A DNA stretch of 64,000 nt. Source: Albidovulum sp. GTDB lineage: Bacteria > Pseudomonadota > Alphaproteobacteria > Rhodobacterales > Rhodobacteraceae. The stretch is from positions 36,910 through 100,909 of the forward strand of contig JAPPFL010000025.1 in assembly GCA_028823855.1 (NCBI GenBank), written 5' to 3'. Below are positions 49,226-58,911 of this stretch, piece after piece (within the stretch, counting starts at the first letter, position 1; each line of letters opens with the position of its first letter). Under the pieces are notes generated by a model. It was not told where the DNA came from. It saw nothing but the letters and a program-made list of their open reading frames with translations, and ran no database searches. A program made the translations under genes and the position numbers.

Positions 49226-50875
49226 ATGGCAGGCGAAAGACTTTTCTATTTGCCGCTCGGCGGGGCCGGAGAAATCGGCATGAACGCCTATGTCTACGGA
49301 TTTGGCGCGGAAGGCAGCGAGCGACTAATTCTTGTCGATGCCGGAGTCACATTCCCCGATATGGAATCTACGCCGGGCGTCGATTTGATACTGCCTGATT
49401 TTTCGTGGCTCTTCGAACGTTCTCGGCAAGTAGACGGCATATTTCTGACGCATGCGCACGAAGATCACCTTGGCGCGGTTGGCGTGATTTGCCGTTCAAT
49501 CGAGGCACCGGTCTACGCGCGGCCCTTCACCATGGAAATCGCCGCAAAAAAGCTCGAAGAATTCGGGGTGTCCAAGAAAATTCTGCGAGAAGTTGCAACG
49601 CATCCCGCCGAATCCAAAGCCGGACCTTTCACCGTATCGTTCTTGCACGCCGCGCATTCGGTGCCGGAAGCCTCGGCGCTTTTGCTGGAAACTCCTGGCG
49701 GTAGAATTCTTCATACGGGAGATTTCAAATTCGACGAGTCGCCGACGATGGGCGACCCGCTGACCGCGGATTCCTGGAAAAGGGCGATCGGAACCGGAGT
49801 GACGGCTCTGGTATGCGATTCGACAAATGCTCTGCAAAGGCGAAAAGGGCGATCGGAGGCATCCGTTGGACCAGGAATCCAAAGGCTGGTCGAACAGGCG
49901 AAGGGCATGGTTGTCGCGACGACTTTCGCCTCGAATATCGCCAGAGTATCGCAGATCGCCCAAGCGGGGCGACTCGCCGAGCGCGAAATTGTGCTTCTCG
50001 GAAGAGCAATGCACAGGATGCTGAACGCGGCGCTGCAAACCGGAGTAGTTTCCGATTTCCCTAGAACCATTGAACCGAATTTAGCTGCGGGTCTGCCTAG
50101 GAATAAGTTGCTTGTAATTGCGACGGGCAGTCAGGGCGAACCGCGTTCGGCGACGGCACAGCTGGCGGCCGGGAAATTTCAGGGGATCGAAGTGGAGCGC
50201 GGCGATACCCTTCTATATTCGTCCAAGACGATTCCGGGCAATGAAAGGGCGGTTTCGCGGATTATCAACATGATGGCGAAAAAGGGCGTCGATGTCGTGG
50301 ACGACAGCGCCGAAATTTACCATGTATCCGGTCACCCAAACGGACCCGATCTCGAGAATCTCCACATCGCGCTTCGCCCCAAGTCCGTTATCCCCATGCA
50401 CGGAGAATACCGCCATCTGCTGTCTCATTCGAATTTAGCGAAGAAGCTTGGCATGCAATCGCTGGTCGCCGAAAACGGAACTGTCGTTGAATTTGGAAGC
50501 TGCGGGCCTAGAATTTCGGAGAAAATCGAAGCCGGAAGGACGTATCTCGACGGTTTCGAATTGATTGGGGCAAGGGATGGCGTCATTCGGGAGAGGCGGC
50601 AAATTGCGAGGAATGGATTTGTCGGCGTCGTGTTGAGAAGATCAGGTCGCAGGCGCGCGGAAGTTAGGGCGACGGTCTGGTCCGCCGGGCTGCCCGCGCA
50701 GGACATAGCGGATTTCGAAGAGCGGCTTGAAGAAGTCGCCGCCGCAAGAGTTGCCGACAAATTGTCGAATTCGAAATCCGAAGATGAAATGAAGTCGATA
50801 GTCGCCCGTGCCGTCAGGCATGAAGTATTTGATCATGTCGGGAAAAAACCTGTCGTGGCGGTCAAATTCGCGTAG
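49226..50875 (+). CDS. rnj: Ribonuclease J
   Basis: A 549-residue metallo-beta-lactamase/beta-CASP ribonuclease with endo- and 5'-exonuclease activity in RNA decay and maturation. Metal ligands lie in THAHEDHLGAVG (about residues 72-83) and HTGDFKFDESP. The beta-CASP part has DSTNA and VIATGSQGEP, followed by SGHPNGPDL and PMHGEYRHL. It begins two bases after coaX. Confidence 0.95.
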   Translation: MAGERLFYLPLGGAGEIGMNAYVYGFGAEGSERLILVDAGVTFPDMESTPGVDLILPDFSWLFERSRQVDGIFLTHAHEDHLGAVGVICRSIEAPVYARPFTMEIAAKKLEEFGVSKKILREVATHPAESKAGPFTVSFLHAAHSVPEASALLLETPGGRILHTGDFKFDESPTMGDPLTADSWKRAIGTGVTALVCDSTNALQRRKGRSEASVGPGIQRLVEQAKGMVVATTFASNIARVSQIAQAGRLAEREIVLLGRAMHRMLNAALQTGVVSDFPRTIEPNLAAGLPRNKLLVIATGSQGEPRSATAQLAAGKFQGIEVERGDTLLYSSKTIPGNERAVSRIINMMAKKGVDVVDDSAEIYHVSGHPNGPDLENLHIALRPKSVIPMHGEYRHLLSHSNLAKKLGMQSLVAENGTVVEFGSCGPRISEKIEAGRTYLDGFELIGARDGVIRERRQIARNGFVGVVLRRSGRRRAEVRATVWSAGLPAQDIADFEERLEEVAAARVADKLSNSKSEDEMKSIVARAVRHEVFDHVGKKPVVAVKFA

Positions 50876-50978
50876 TTGAAACGGATTGCTTCCCCCGATT
50901 TTACTAGAAAGGGGAATTTGGCTGCGGATACCCCCGCCATCGAATCGCCCGACCATCGCGAGAGCGCGTTAGTTCTCC

Positions 50979-51872
50979 GTGTGGATTGAACGTCAGTCGG
51001 ACCGGCGCCTAAGCGTAATTGTCGCGATCGCGGCGGGAGTCTGGGGCCTTTACTGGCTTCCGCTGCGCGCAGTCGAGTCGCACGGCGTTGCGAACGCATG
51101 GAGCGTCGCTCTGTTTAGCGCTTGCCCGATCGCGGTTTTGATTCCGTATTTTCTATTTTTCGGTAGAAATCAGTTCCGGCGTCTCCGGGAAATCGCTCTG
51201 ATAGGTATCTTTACGGGAACCGGGATAAGTTTTTACGCCATCGGACTCGTCGAATCGGGAGTTGTTCGCGCGACAATGCTCTTTTACCTAACTCCCGTTT
51301 GGTCGACTCTTATCGGATATTTCTGGCTTAGCGAGAGATTCAACCCCGGTCGCATAGCCGCAATCGTATTCGGTTTGGCAGGCCTGTACCTGCTACTCTC
51401 GGAACGCGATACGGAGTTGGCGCCCTTAAACGTCGGCGATCTTTTTGCCCTATTTTCCGGCGCTGCGTGGGGCCTAGGAGCGGCATGCCTGAAAAAGTGG
51501 CCCGAAATTCCCGTTCCGGCGACTGCATGTGTCCAATTTGCCGCCGCAGCCTTAGTATCGGCGCTTGCAGCCGCAGTCATTTTTTCTGATCCGTTTCCGT
51601 CTGCGCAAGCGATAATTTTAGCTATTCCCGTCGCTTTCATTCCTGCGGCCTTGATTTTGCTTCCCTCGGTATTGATAATTTTTCGCGTTTCCAAGTTGCT
51701 GTTTCCCGGCCGCGTCGGCATTCTAATGATGTCGGAAGTCCTAGTCGTGATATTTAGCGCCTGGATATTGATTCCTGAAGAAAAATTGACTGCTTGGCAA
51801 TGGGTCGGAGCGTGCCTGATAATCTCTTCAGGACTCGTTGACGTATTCAGTACGATTTCGCGAAGACGTTAA
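50979..51872 (+). CDS. EamA/DMT-superfamily transporter
   Basis: A 297-residue protein with ten predicted membrane helices in two repeats of five, the EamA (drug/metabolite transporter) layout. VWGLYWLPLRAVE and YLTPVWSTLIGYFWLSERF (end of the first repeat) are typical. It is probably an exporter or permease for a small metabolite; the substrate cannot be told. GTG at 50979 is the start. It faces the sugar locus, and a weak 7-bp stem-loop at 51941-51962 lies in the convergent gap. Confidence 0.82.
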   Translation: MWIERQSDRRLSVIVAIAAGVWGLYWLPLRAVESHGVANAWSVALFSACPIAVLIPYFLFFGRNQFRRLREIALIGIFTGTGISFYAIGLVESGVVRATMLFYLTPVWSTLIGYFWLSERFNPGRIAAIVFGLAGLYLLLSERDTELAPLNVGDLFALFSGAAWGLGAACLKKWPEIPVPATACVQFAAAALVSALAAAVIFSDPFPSAQAIILAIPVAFIPAALILLPSVLIIFRVSKLLFPGRVGILMMSEVLVVIFSAWILIPEEKLTAWQWVGACLIISSGLVDVFSTISRRR

Positions 51873-52031
51873 CGGCTAGCGGCCGGGCCGCTGTCGGCAC
51901 TTGCCGGTTGCCCGGAACCTTGAAACGGCTTGACAAATTGCGGGCGCCAAACCCTGCGCCCGGCGAGACATGCTGCAACGAATTTGGCCGAGCCTGGAAT
52001 TCCAGAATAGCTATCGTGCCGATGCGGGCCG

Positions 52032-52793
52032 TCAGCCGTCGTTCCAACCGATTCGCCGTCGGATATTCGAGTCGCGGATGTCGATCATTCCGCCGGCCAA
52101 GTCGTCGGCCTCTCCCGAAACAATCCACGCCGCCATTCTCGCCGGAATCGCCGGATCAGCCAGTTGCTCGCGCGGCACGTCGGATATGCGGTTTATTCTT
52201 GCGTCGCGAATCAATCCCTGCATAGGCGTATCCACCAGTCCGGGCGCAAAGCCGAATCCGCGCACGCCGGAATCCCGGCCTTCCAAGTCTATCATTTTTG
52301 TCAGCATGTGAAGACCCGCCTTCGACGAGCAATAGGCGGCCCAGCCCTCCATGGGATGGATGGACGCTCCGGAAAGCACGTTCAGCACTCTCCCTCCACC
52401 CGAAAGCATCCTCCAGGCGGCATTCGTGAGAGCGAGCGGCCCGCTGAGATTAATTCGGCAGGCTAGGTCGAAATCCGCAGGCTCGATACTGCCGATCCGC
52501 GCCATGGGCTCAATTACGGCCGCATTATTGACGAGAATGTCGAGCCCTCCCAATTTCTCGACGGCCGAGGTCATCTGGTTGCTCGCGGATTCCAGCTCAT
52601 CTAGGTTCAACCGGTGATCGAACGCCGCGCCGCCAAGCGCTTCGATTTCGGCTGCGACGGAATCGCAGTCTCCTTCGGCGCGTCCGCAAACCGCTACGCT
52701 AGCGCCGTTCGCGGCGAATTCGCGGGCAATCGCTGCGCCGAGTCCGTGGCGGGCGCCCGTCACGAGGGCCTTCCTGCCGGAAAGGTTAGTCAT
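52032..52793 (-). CDS. Short-chain dehydrogenase/reductase
   Basis: A 253-residue classical SDR. The cofactor motif is TGARHGLGAAIA, the NNAA strand motif is at about residue 90 (ILVNNAAV), and the catalytic Tyr-Lys are in YCSSKAGL, preceded by a serine in SGAS. A C-terminal GMIDIRDSN is unusual compared with the common GG-hydrophobic-DGG ending. It is the last gene of the minus-strand sugar operon and overlaps its upstream neighbour by a few bases. ATG 52793 is preferred to ATG 52805. It likely oxidises a sugar or polyol intermediate. Confidence 0.85.
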   Translation of the reverse strand: MTNLSGRKALVTGARHGLGAAIAREFAANGASVAVCGRAEGDCDSVAAEIEALGGAAFDHRLNLDELESASNQMTSAVEKLGGLDILVNNAAVIEPMARIGSIEPADFDLACRINLSGPLALTNAAWRMLSGGGRVLNVLSGASIHPMEGWAAYCSSKAGLHMLTKMIDLEGRDSGVRGFGFAPGLVDTPMQGLIRDARINRISDVPREQLADPAIPARMAAWIVSGEADDLAGGMIDIRDSNIRRRIGWNDG

Positions 52794-53577
52794 AAGGATT
52801 CTCAAGCAAGCTTATCTCCGGCGCTTCGCAGTAGGCTTGAAAGCCGCCGGTTACGTATATGAATTCGCCGGTCATGAATTCCGCATTCTCGCTCATGAGA
52901 AATGAAACCGCGCCCGCAACATCGCTGGGACGGCACCAGCGGCCAAGCGGTATCGACCTGTGGACCATGGTCTCGAATTCATTCCATTCCAACCCCAAGC
53001 TCTCGGCTTTCGCTTCGAAATTCCGAACCATTCCGGTGCCTGGACCGACATGACCCGGGCCTACGCCGTTGACGCGTATTCCCGCCTTTGCCACTTCGAC
53101 TGCAAGGCATTGCGTAAGCGAATGAACGGCGCTTTTTGATGACATGTAGGCCGCGGAGAATGGATTTCCGAATTGAACCCTGGTGATGATGTTTACGATG
53201 CTGCCGCCGTCGCCTTTCAGCATATGGCGCGCCGCCTCCCTGCACATTAAAAAGGTGCCTCGCGCGTTTACCGAGTGAATGCGATCCCAGTCGACGCTGG
53301 ATGTTCCAACGACTGAGAGGTTCTTGTGAACGCCGGCATTGTTGACGACTCCCGACAAGCCATGACTGCACGCGACGCGGCCCACGACTTTAACAACGGA
53401 TTCCTCGTCGGATATGTCCAGCCTCAGGGCCGGTACACCGATTTCCGCCGCGGACTCGTTTGCCTTTTCCACATCGATGTCGCCGATCACGACCGAGTGG
53501 CCGTCCCGCACCAGCCGTTTAGCGATGGCGTATCCGAGTCCCCCTGCCGCCCCGGTTACAAGGACCGCTCCCGTCAT
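52786..53577 (-). CDS. Short-chain dehydrogenase/reductase
   Basis: A 263-residue SDR with TGAAGGLGYAIA for NAD(P) binding, VVNNAGV, and the catalytic YMSSKSAV. The end TGEFIYVTGGFQAY is the usual family C-terminus. Asp36 after the second strand (VIGDIDVEK) favours NAD over NADP. The ATG overlaps the stop of the upstream isomerase-like gene? The order on the strand is isomerase, this gene, then the second SDR, with ATGA at 53577-53574. The substrate is presumably a sugar or sugar acid. Confidence 0.87.
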   Translation of the reverse strand: MTGAVLVTGAAGGLGYAIAKRLVRDGHSVVIGDIDVEKANESAAEIGVPALRLDISDEESVVKVVGRVACSHGLSGVVNNAGVHKNLSVVGTSSVDWDRIHSVNARGTFLMCREAARHMLKGDGGSIVNIITRVQFGNPFSAAYMSSKSAVHSLTQCLAVEVAKAGIRVNGVGPGHVGPGTGMVRNFEAKAESLGLEWNEFETMVHRSIPLGRWCRPSDVAGAVSFLMSENAEFMTGEFIYVTGGFQAYCEAPEISLLENPYD

Positions 53578-54386
53578 CGGGTCCAGGCACGCACGCAGTC
53601 GCGCATCTTGACAGTTTCGCTTAGGACATCGTCGTAAATTGTCGCCATGTAGTTCTGGTGAACGTATTCGATGGCCAGCCAGCCTTGATACCCGCCTTCG
53701 CGTAGCGCGCCGAGAAAGGCCGGGAAGTTGAGCGTTCCCTCCTCTAGCTTCGCTTGCAGCACGCCTGGACGCGCCTGCCGAAGGTGAACATGACCGGCGC
53801 GGGGGATTAGAATCTCGATTTCGTCCTGGCGGTAGCCGAGCGTTGCGAAATGCGCCGGGTCGAGGCAGATTTTCAGGCCGGGCACAAGCTCCGCCAGTTC
53901 GCCCGTCAATTCCGGACTCTCAAGATAGGAGTGAACGTGCGGTTCAACCGTAACGGCGACGCCCGATCCTTCGGCTGCGGCGACCATGGGCTTGAGATTC
54001 TCGGCAGTGGCGGCGAGAGCTTGGCGTCGGGATTGACCTGGCCCCAGCATGCCAGGCAAAACGAAGACACTCGGCGCCCCTACCGACCGGCAGAACGCCA
54101 GAACCCTGTCAAAATCCTCTAGGTTGCGGGCGACCGCCGGACCCGCGAGGTTGCGCTCGAACAGGCCGTCGCCGAAGAGATGGTAAAGATTTGCAGCGGG
54201 AAGCGGAAGCTCGGAGCGTAGCTCCGCTCCATATCCTTCCGGGTCCGCCAGAAGTCGCGGCTTGTCAAGAGCCGACCTGTAGAAATAGCCTAAATCGATT
54301 CCTTCCAGCCCAAGAGCTTGCGCGATCGCAGCGGATTCGCGGAGATCGCATTGCGGAAAAGACCAGCTGGTCACGCTCAGTTTCAT
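53574..54386 (-). CDS. Sugar phosphate isomerase/epimerase-like TIM-barrel protein
   Basis: A 270-residue protein of the xylose isomerase-like TIM-barrel superfamily (AP endonuclease family 2). GLEGIDLGYF is near the N-terminus; VTVEPHVHSYLES, CLDPAHFATLGY and HVHLRQARPG supply the acidic and histidine metal ligands; and WLAIEYVHQNY closes the barrel. Relatives isomerise or epimerise keto-sugars and inositol derivatives. Four-base overlaps on both sides place it firmly in the operon. Confidence 0.85.
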   Translation of the reverse strand: MKLSVTSWSFPQCDLRESAAIAQALGLEGIDLGYFYRSALDKPRLLADPEGYGAELRSELPLPAANLYHLFGDGLFERNLAGPAVARNLEDFDRVLAFCRSVGAPSVFVLPGMLGPGQSRRQALAATAENLKPMVAAAEGSGVAVTVEPHVHSYLESPELTGELAELVPGLKICLDPAHFATLGYRQDEIEILIPRAGHVHLRQARPGVLQAKLEEGTLNFPAFLGALREGGYQGWLAIEYVHQNYMATIYDDVLSETVKMRDCVRAWTR

Positions 54387-55438
54387 GCTGCATTCTCCAT
54401 TCGGCCGCTGTCCGCCGAACGGTACATTGCATCCAGCACTTCAACCGCCCTTCGACCGATGATTCCGTCGGCAGGGTTTTCGACGGTTTCACCGCGGCAA
54501 ATGTCGACCAGTCGGTTAATCGGTTCGGCGATAGAGTAGTCGTCGTAGCTACCGGCATCTAAAGCAAGATCTTCAATATGCTCCTTGCCGTCGTGCCGCA
54601 CGCATTCTACTCGCGCGCGTTCCAAGTCGACCAGCAGCATGCCTTCAGATCCGAAGATGCGAACATCTACTTGGAAGGATCGCGTCTTGGGCACTGTCGC
54701 GGCTCCCGACATAGTCATCGTTGCGCCATTGGCGAATTCGACGATGCCCGCGTCAAAGTAGTCCACGCCAGCCTCGGACCTTCCGAATCGGGCGTAGACG
54801 CCGGCTGGATCCAAGTCGACGAGACGGAAAAGCAGCCCTAGGGCGTGGGTAAGCTGCCCCCAGCCGTAGCCGCCGGCTCGTTCCGGATCCGCCCAGGTTG
54901 ACGGCGGCGGGCGGAAAAGATGGTCGGCCGTCTCCACCATCGGCTGTCCTGCGAACAGGTCCGCAAGTGCCGATGCCATGATCAGCGATACGTGCCGAAC
55001 CTCGCCGACCCAGCCGTCCTTCAAAAGCCGATGCGCCGTGTCCGCCATCGGCCTGTAGTTCCAGCCGTAAGGCATGATGATCTGGACATCGTTTGCCCTC
55101 GCGGCATCGGTCATCCGAAGCGCGTCGGCTCGGCAGGTGGCCATTGGTTTTTCAACCAGCACGTGAAGCCCCTTTTCCAACGCCGCTACGGCGTGTTCTG
55201 CGTGCAGGACGTGCGGCGATGCCACAACTGCTCCCTTGACGGGCCGTTCATCCAGCATTCGCGCCGTTTCGGTGTAACCGTGTTCAATTCCGAAGTGCGC
55301 GAGCACCTTGGCGAGGTTTTCTTCGTCCGGCCGATTAACGGCGACGCTTGCGACATGCGGATTTTTCAGAAGGTTGGGAATATGGCTCAAACAGGCCCAC
55401 CAGCCCGCGCCGATTACGCCGATTTCCACCTTTTGCAT
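54383..55438 (-). CDS. Gfo/Idh/MocA-family oxidoreductase
   Basis: A 351-residue NAD(P)-dependent dehydrogenase. The Rossmann start reads IGVIGAGWWACLSHIPNLLK, and the family EKP motif is in HVLVEKPMATCRADALRM (about residues 92-109). Members oxidise sugars, inositols or their derivatives. It lies 15 bp after the ABC ATPase gene and overlaps the isomerase gene by ATGA. Confidence 0.87.
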   Translation of the reverse strand: MQKVEIGVIGAGWWACLSHIPNLLKNPHVASVAVNRPDEENLAKVLAHFGIEHGYTETARMLDERPVKGAVVASPHVLHAEHAVAALEKGLHVLVEKPMATCRADALRMTDAARANDVQIIMPYGWNYRPMADTAHRLLKDGWVGEVRHVSLIMASALADLFAGQPMVETADHLFRPPPSTWADPERAGGYGWGQLTHALGLLFRLVDLDPAGVYARFGRSEAGVDYFDAGIVEFANGATMTMSGAATVPKTRSFQVDVRIFGSEGMLLVDLERARVECVRHDGKEHIEDLALDAGSYDDYSIAEPINRLVDICRGETVENPADGIIGRRAVEVLDAMYRSADSGRMENAA

Positions 55439-55453
55439 ATTGTTTTCCCTTCT

Positions 55454-56962
55454 TCAGGCGGCCAAAGCGGATCCCGCCGCGCGCATGAGCCGTTCAGGCG
55501 CTTGGGGTTCCTCGAATCTGGCAACGCTCCGGCCATTTCGCAGAACGGTAATGGAATCTGCAAGTCCCGCGACCTCCTCGGCGTCGGACGAAATCATTAT
55601 GACCGTCAGCCCTCCATCAGAGAGATGTCGCAGATGGGAATATATGTCGCGGCGCGCCCCGAGATCGACTCCGCGGGTCGGCTCCTCAAGGATTAGCACG
55701 CTGAGATCGTCGACGAGCCAGCGACCTATGCAGACCTTTTGCTGATTACCGCCGGAAAGACTTCGTACGACTTGTTCCGGCCCTGTAGTCTTCACGGCGA
55801 GATCTCGTATCCATCGGTTGGCAAACTCGGTTTGCCTGGCGCGAGCCACGGAAAAGCGGCCGGAGTATCGGCCGAGGAAGGGGAGCGTGAAATTTTCGCG
55901 GACGGACAGATCCGCAATGATTCCTTCCGCCTTTCGCTCGCCCGGAACGAAGCCGACGCCCGCGGCGATTGCCTCGGACGGACTACTCGGGTCGAATTCC
56001 CCGCCATCGAGACGCAGGATACCCGACTCGAGCGGGAGAGCGCCGAAAAGAGCCTTGCCAATTTCCTCGATTCCTGAGCCGATGAGTCCGAAAACCGCAT
56101 GAATCTCGCCCTTTCTGGCGGATACCGAAACAACGGTCATCGATCGCCCGCCGCGCAGCGAGTCGGCCTCGAAGGCGGCCTCGCCCGGCGCGGCCGCGCG
56201 TTCAGGAAACAGATCCTCGAATTCGCGCCCCAGCATTGCTGCAAGAACTTCGACGTGGCCCGTATTTGAGGTCGTGAAATTTCCGGCATTCATCCCGTCT
56301 CTTAAAACGATGATACGGTCCGAAATGCTGAAGACCTCGTCGAGATAGTGCGAAATGAATACGATCGCTGCGCCGGATTGCTTCAATCGGCGCATGATCG
56401 CGAATAGTCTGTCGCGCTCCGGTTCGGAAAGAGAGGCCGTAGGTTCGTCCATGACAAGGACCCGGGCCTTTCCCGCCAAGGCGCGGGCGATCTCGACCAG
56501 CCGCTGTTCGGAGAAGGAGAGCCGCGAAAGCACGGTCGCCGGGTTGATTTTGTCGAGACCTAGGCTCGCGAGTAGCTCGGCGGCGCTGGCGGCCATGTCC
56601 TTGAAGCGTATGCGCGCCATCGGACCCGTTCCCGAAGACGGCATGGCTCCCAGATGAATATTCTCCGCCACCGTCATTGCCGGCAGTACGGAGAGTTCCT
56701 GCGGGATAAGGCGAATGCCGTGAGCCATCGTGTCGCGCGGACTCTCGATCGATATCGGTCGGCCATTCAGCCGCGTTTCGCCGGTGTCGCTGCTATAGAT
56801 GCCAGTCATGATTTTCATCAGCGTTGACTTGCCTGCGCCGTTGGTGCCGAGAAGGGCAACTATTTCGCCGGCGTCAATTGAAAATTCTACATTGTCCAGC
56901 ACTCGGTTGGATGCGAAAGACTTGGACACCCCAGACATGCTCAGCAGGTTGGACTCATTCAT
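55454..56962 (-). CDS. Sugar ABC transporter ATP-binding protein, CUT2 (RbsA/MglA) type
   Basis: A 502-residue protein with two fused ATPase domains. The first has a full Walker A (GTNGAGKSTLMK, about 36-47), the signature-like LSFSEQ and Walker B VLVMDEPTASL. The second has the usual degenerate Walker A (GLIGSGIEE), LSGGNQQKV and LILEEPTRGVD. This layout is specific to CUT2 importers of ribose, galactose and similar sugars. Its binding protein is encoded upstream (57242) and its permease lies divergently at 60871. Confidence 0.92.
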   Translation of the reverse strand: MNESNLLSMSGVSKSFASNRVLDNVEFSIDAGEIVALLGTNGAGKSTLMKIMTGIYSSDTGETRLNGRPISIESPRDTMAHGIRLIPQELSVLPAMTVAENIHLGAMPSSGTGPMARIRFKDMAASAAELLASLGLDKINPATVLSRLSFSEQRLVEIARALAGKARVLVMDEPTASLSEPERDRLFAIMRRLKQSGAAIVFISHYLDEVFSISDRIIVLRDGMNAGNFTTSNTGHVEVLAAMLGREFEDLFPERAAAPGEAAFEADSLRGGRSMTVVSVSARKGEIHAVFGLIGSGIEEIGKALFGALPLESGILRLDGGEFDPSSPSEAIAAGVGFVPGERKAEGIIADLSVRENFTLPFLGRYSGRFSVARARQTEFANRWIRDLAVKTTGPEQVVRSLSGGNQQKVCIGRWLVDDLSVLILEEPTRGVDLGARRDIYSHLRHLSDGGLTVIMISSDAEEVAGLADSITVLRNGRSVARFEEPQAPERLMRAAGSALAA

Positions 56963-57028
56963 TCGCGCGCCTCGCAGATTTAAATTTCGCTATTGACGCC
57001 GACACCGAAGACCGAAGCGAGGCCGACG

Positions 57029-57063
57029 CGCGCGATCTTGGAGAACTCTTCCAAGATCGCGCG
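57029..57063. promoter_or_regulatory. 14-bp perfect stem-loop between sugar binding-protein gene and ATPase gene
   Basis: The arms CGCGCGATCTTGGA (57029-57042) and TCCAAGATCGCGCG (57050-57063) are perfect complements around a seven-base loop. The hairpin lies inside the 279-bp gap after the binding-protein stop and about 65 bp before the ATPase ATG. No T-run follows on the coding strand. It probably protects the upstream message end or attenuates the ATPase operon. Confidence 0.7.
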
Positions 57064-57241
57064 GTAACCGCCTGAGGCGCCCAAGCAACATTTGGAACGC
57101 CAATGCAACTACTGCTGAGCAGGTGCGCAACGATAAGCGCAATACCGCGAAGCCCTTACGAACATTCTTGCCTGCTCCAATGATTCGAAGGCAGAGTGCG
57201 CAGCATGGTCTTCATCTACCGGAGCGCAGCGCCGCTACGCT

Positions 57242-58396
57242 CTAGCTGCTCGGTATCAAATTCTCGACACCCTGCAGATCAGGGTCGTCTCTAAGTCCGG
57301 CAAGGTGCGCCTCGAAATCCTCCTGCGGAAACTCGTAGGTAAATCCCGGCGCTTCGCCGCAGCTGAACGTGTCATAGTACTCGCATACATTCTCCTCGTT
57401 AACTATGACATGATTGACCAGTACTGCCGGCGGAACGTCGATGCCTGCAAGCTCCATCAGCGCGATCGGAACCAGATAGTTGCCATAGCGTTCGGGAAAG
57501 TAGCCGACCGAGGCGATGAACCGCGGTTCCGTGACGAGAGTTTCGATCTCGTCCGCTCCCATTCCCACGAAAAGGCTATCGTCGGCGCGCCCGGCCTGAG
57601 TCGTCGCGCGCAGCATACCCGTGATTGACTGGTCGTTGATCGCAAGCCCCATGATCGGAACGCCTTCCGGAATGCGACCGATGACATTGTTCATCTGCGT
57701 GAAGCTTTCCTGCAGAGTATTCTTGGTATCGATTAGGATGACGTGGTCTTCGGGAAATCCTTCCGCGATCGCCAGGAAACCTGCGATCTGACCGCCCGTT
57801 CGCATGGCGGGAATTGGACCCGACTGCGGAAGTTCGCCAACGACGAGATAGCCATTGTTGACCATTTCGGCACCCCACTCGGCAATCGCGGCCTGGGCAA
57901 GATAAACGCCTCCCATGTAGCCTGAACGTGGATTGTTGGCGCCGAAAAAGGTTGCCCCCGGCATGGGGATATCGATCGCAGTCACGCCGATACCCGCTTC
58001 GTTGAAGCCGTTCATGATGATAGTGCCGAAATGCGCGTCGGTTTGAAACTCTATGACGTAGTCAACGTCGCGCTGAACGTAGCTTTGCGCATTCTGCAGC
58101 GCCGTGGCTCCGTCCAGGCGGTTGTCGGTGACCAGAAGCTCAATTCCCGCCGCGGAGGCGTTGGCTTCGATGCCTTCCTCGGTCTTCACGCAAAATGGAA
58201 TGTCGCGCTGCAGGTTGGCGAAGCCGAAGACGTAATTTTCGCCGTTGCGCGGCGGCTTCGCTTCCTTGGCCGCCGAGATGAGCGCGGCATAGTCGTCAGC
58301 TGAAACTTGCTGACCTTTGAGATCTCCGGGATCCAGCGCAAGCGCCGAAGATGCGAACGCGCCGAGTGCCGCAGCGGTTGCCAATAGTTTTTTCAT
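57242..58396 (-). CDS. Sugar ABC transporter periplasmic binding protein (Peripla_BP_4 type)
   Basis: A 384-residue protein with a signal peptide (MKKLLATAAALGAFASSALA, cleavage near residue 20) and a ribose-binding-like fold; YVFGFANLQRDIPFCVKTEEG is split by a typical first strand, and VTAIDIPMPGATFFGANNPR forms the hinge region. It should bind the sugar imported by the CUT2 ATPase and permease. AAGGAG seven bases before the ATG supports the start. A downstream hairpin separates it from the ATPase gene. Confidence 0.87.
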   Translation of the reverse strand: MKKLLATAAALGAFASSALALDPGDLKGQQVSADDYAALISAAKEAKPPRNGENYVFGFANLQRDIPFCVKTEEGIEANASAAGIELLVTDNRLDGATALQNAQSYVQRDVDYVIEFQTDAHFGTIIMNGFNEAGIGVTAIDIPMPGATFFGANNPRSGYMGGVYLAQAAIAEWGAEMVNNGYLVVGELPQSGPIPAMRTGGQIAGFLAIAEGFPEDHVILIDTKNTLQESFTQMNNVIGRIPEGVPIMGLAINDQSITGMLRATTQAGRADDSLFVGMGADEIETLVTEPRFIASVGYFPERYGNYLVPIALMELAGIDVPPAVLVNHVIVNEENVCEYYDTFSCGEAPGFTYEFPQEDFEAHLAGLRDDPDLQGVENLIPSS

Positions 58397-58911
58397 AGTA
58401 TTTCTCCTTTCACTTTCGGAATTTGGGTTGGCAAAATTTGGTCGTATCCTTGCTCAGATTTATAATCGACATGAACGAAGCGGTCGCCAGAAATCGCTAC
58501 GCCGTTCGCGACGCTTCAAGACCAGCGTTAACAGCGTCCGTTGAGCCCGATTTTGAGGTTTTTCCCAAAATGCCCCTGCCCACTGGGCGCGGCCTTCGCC
58601 AAATGCAAGGCGGCTCGCGACGTCATGGGGATCAGCGTGTCGTGCAGTGGCGAACGCGGTGGCAATCACTCCTTTCAATTCACTGCGAACATTCATTCAA
58701 ACAATCCTGCATCCAAAGCGCCATGCACGGGCTAGATCACGAAATCCGGGACGAGCGCGGGTTAGTCGCCCGTGCCGGTAGGCGTCGCGACTCGCAGGCA
58801 CCCGCCGAATGCTAAGTCGGGAAGGCCTTGAGCTAGCCAGGACATTCCGGAGAGTCAAAGATACGTTGTCGCGTTTGAAGTAGAAGGACGACCTTTTAAA
58901 CTTCCGGCCGG
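58397..58911. other. Intergenic region, 515 bp, between binding-protein and regulator genes
   Basis: Both flanking genes are on the minus strand, so this holds the end of the regulator transcript and the promoter of the sugar transport operon. An AT-rich TATAAA-like box on the minus strand (about 58460-58465) could be a -10 element, but no good -35 fits. No RNA gene or protein-like frame is evident. Confidence 0.45.

Noticed and set aside
51941..51962. Stem-loop between the DMT gene and the SDR gene as a terminator
   Set aside because: The stem is only 7 bp and neither strand has a T-run after it; it is mentioned only as weak.
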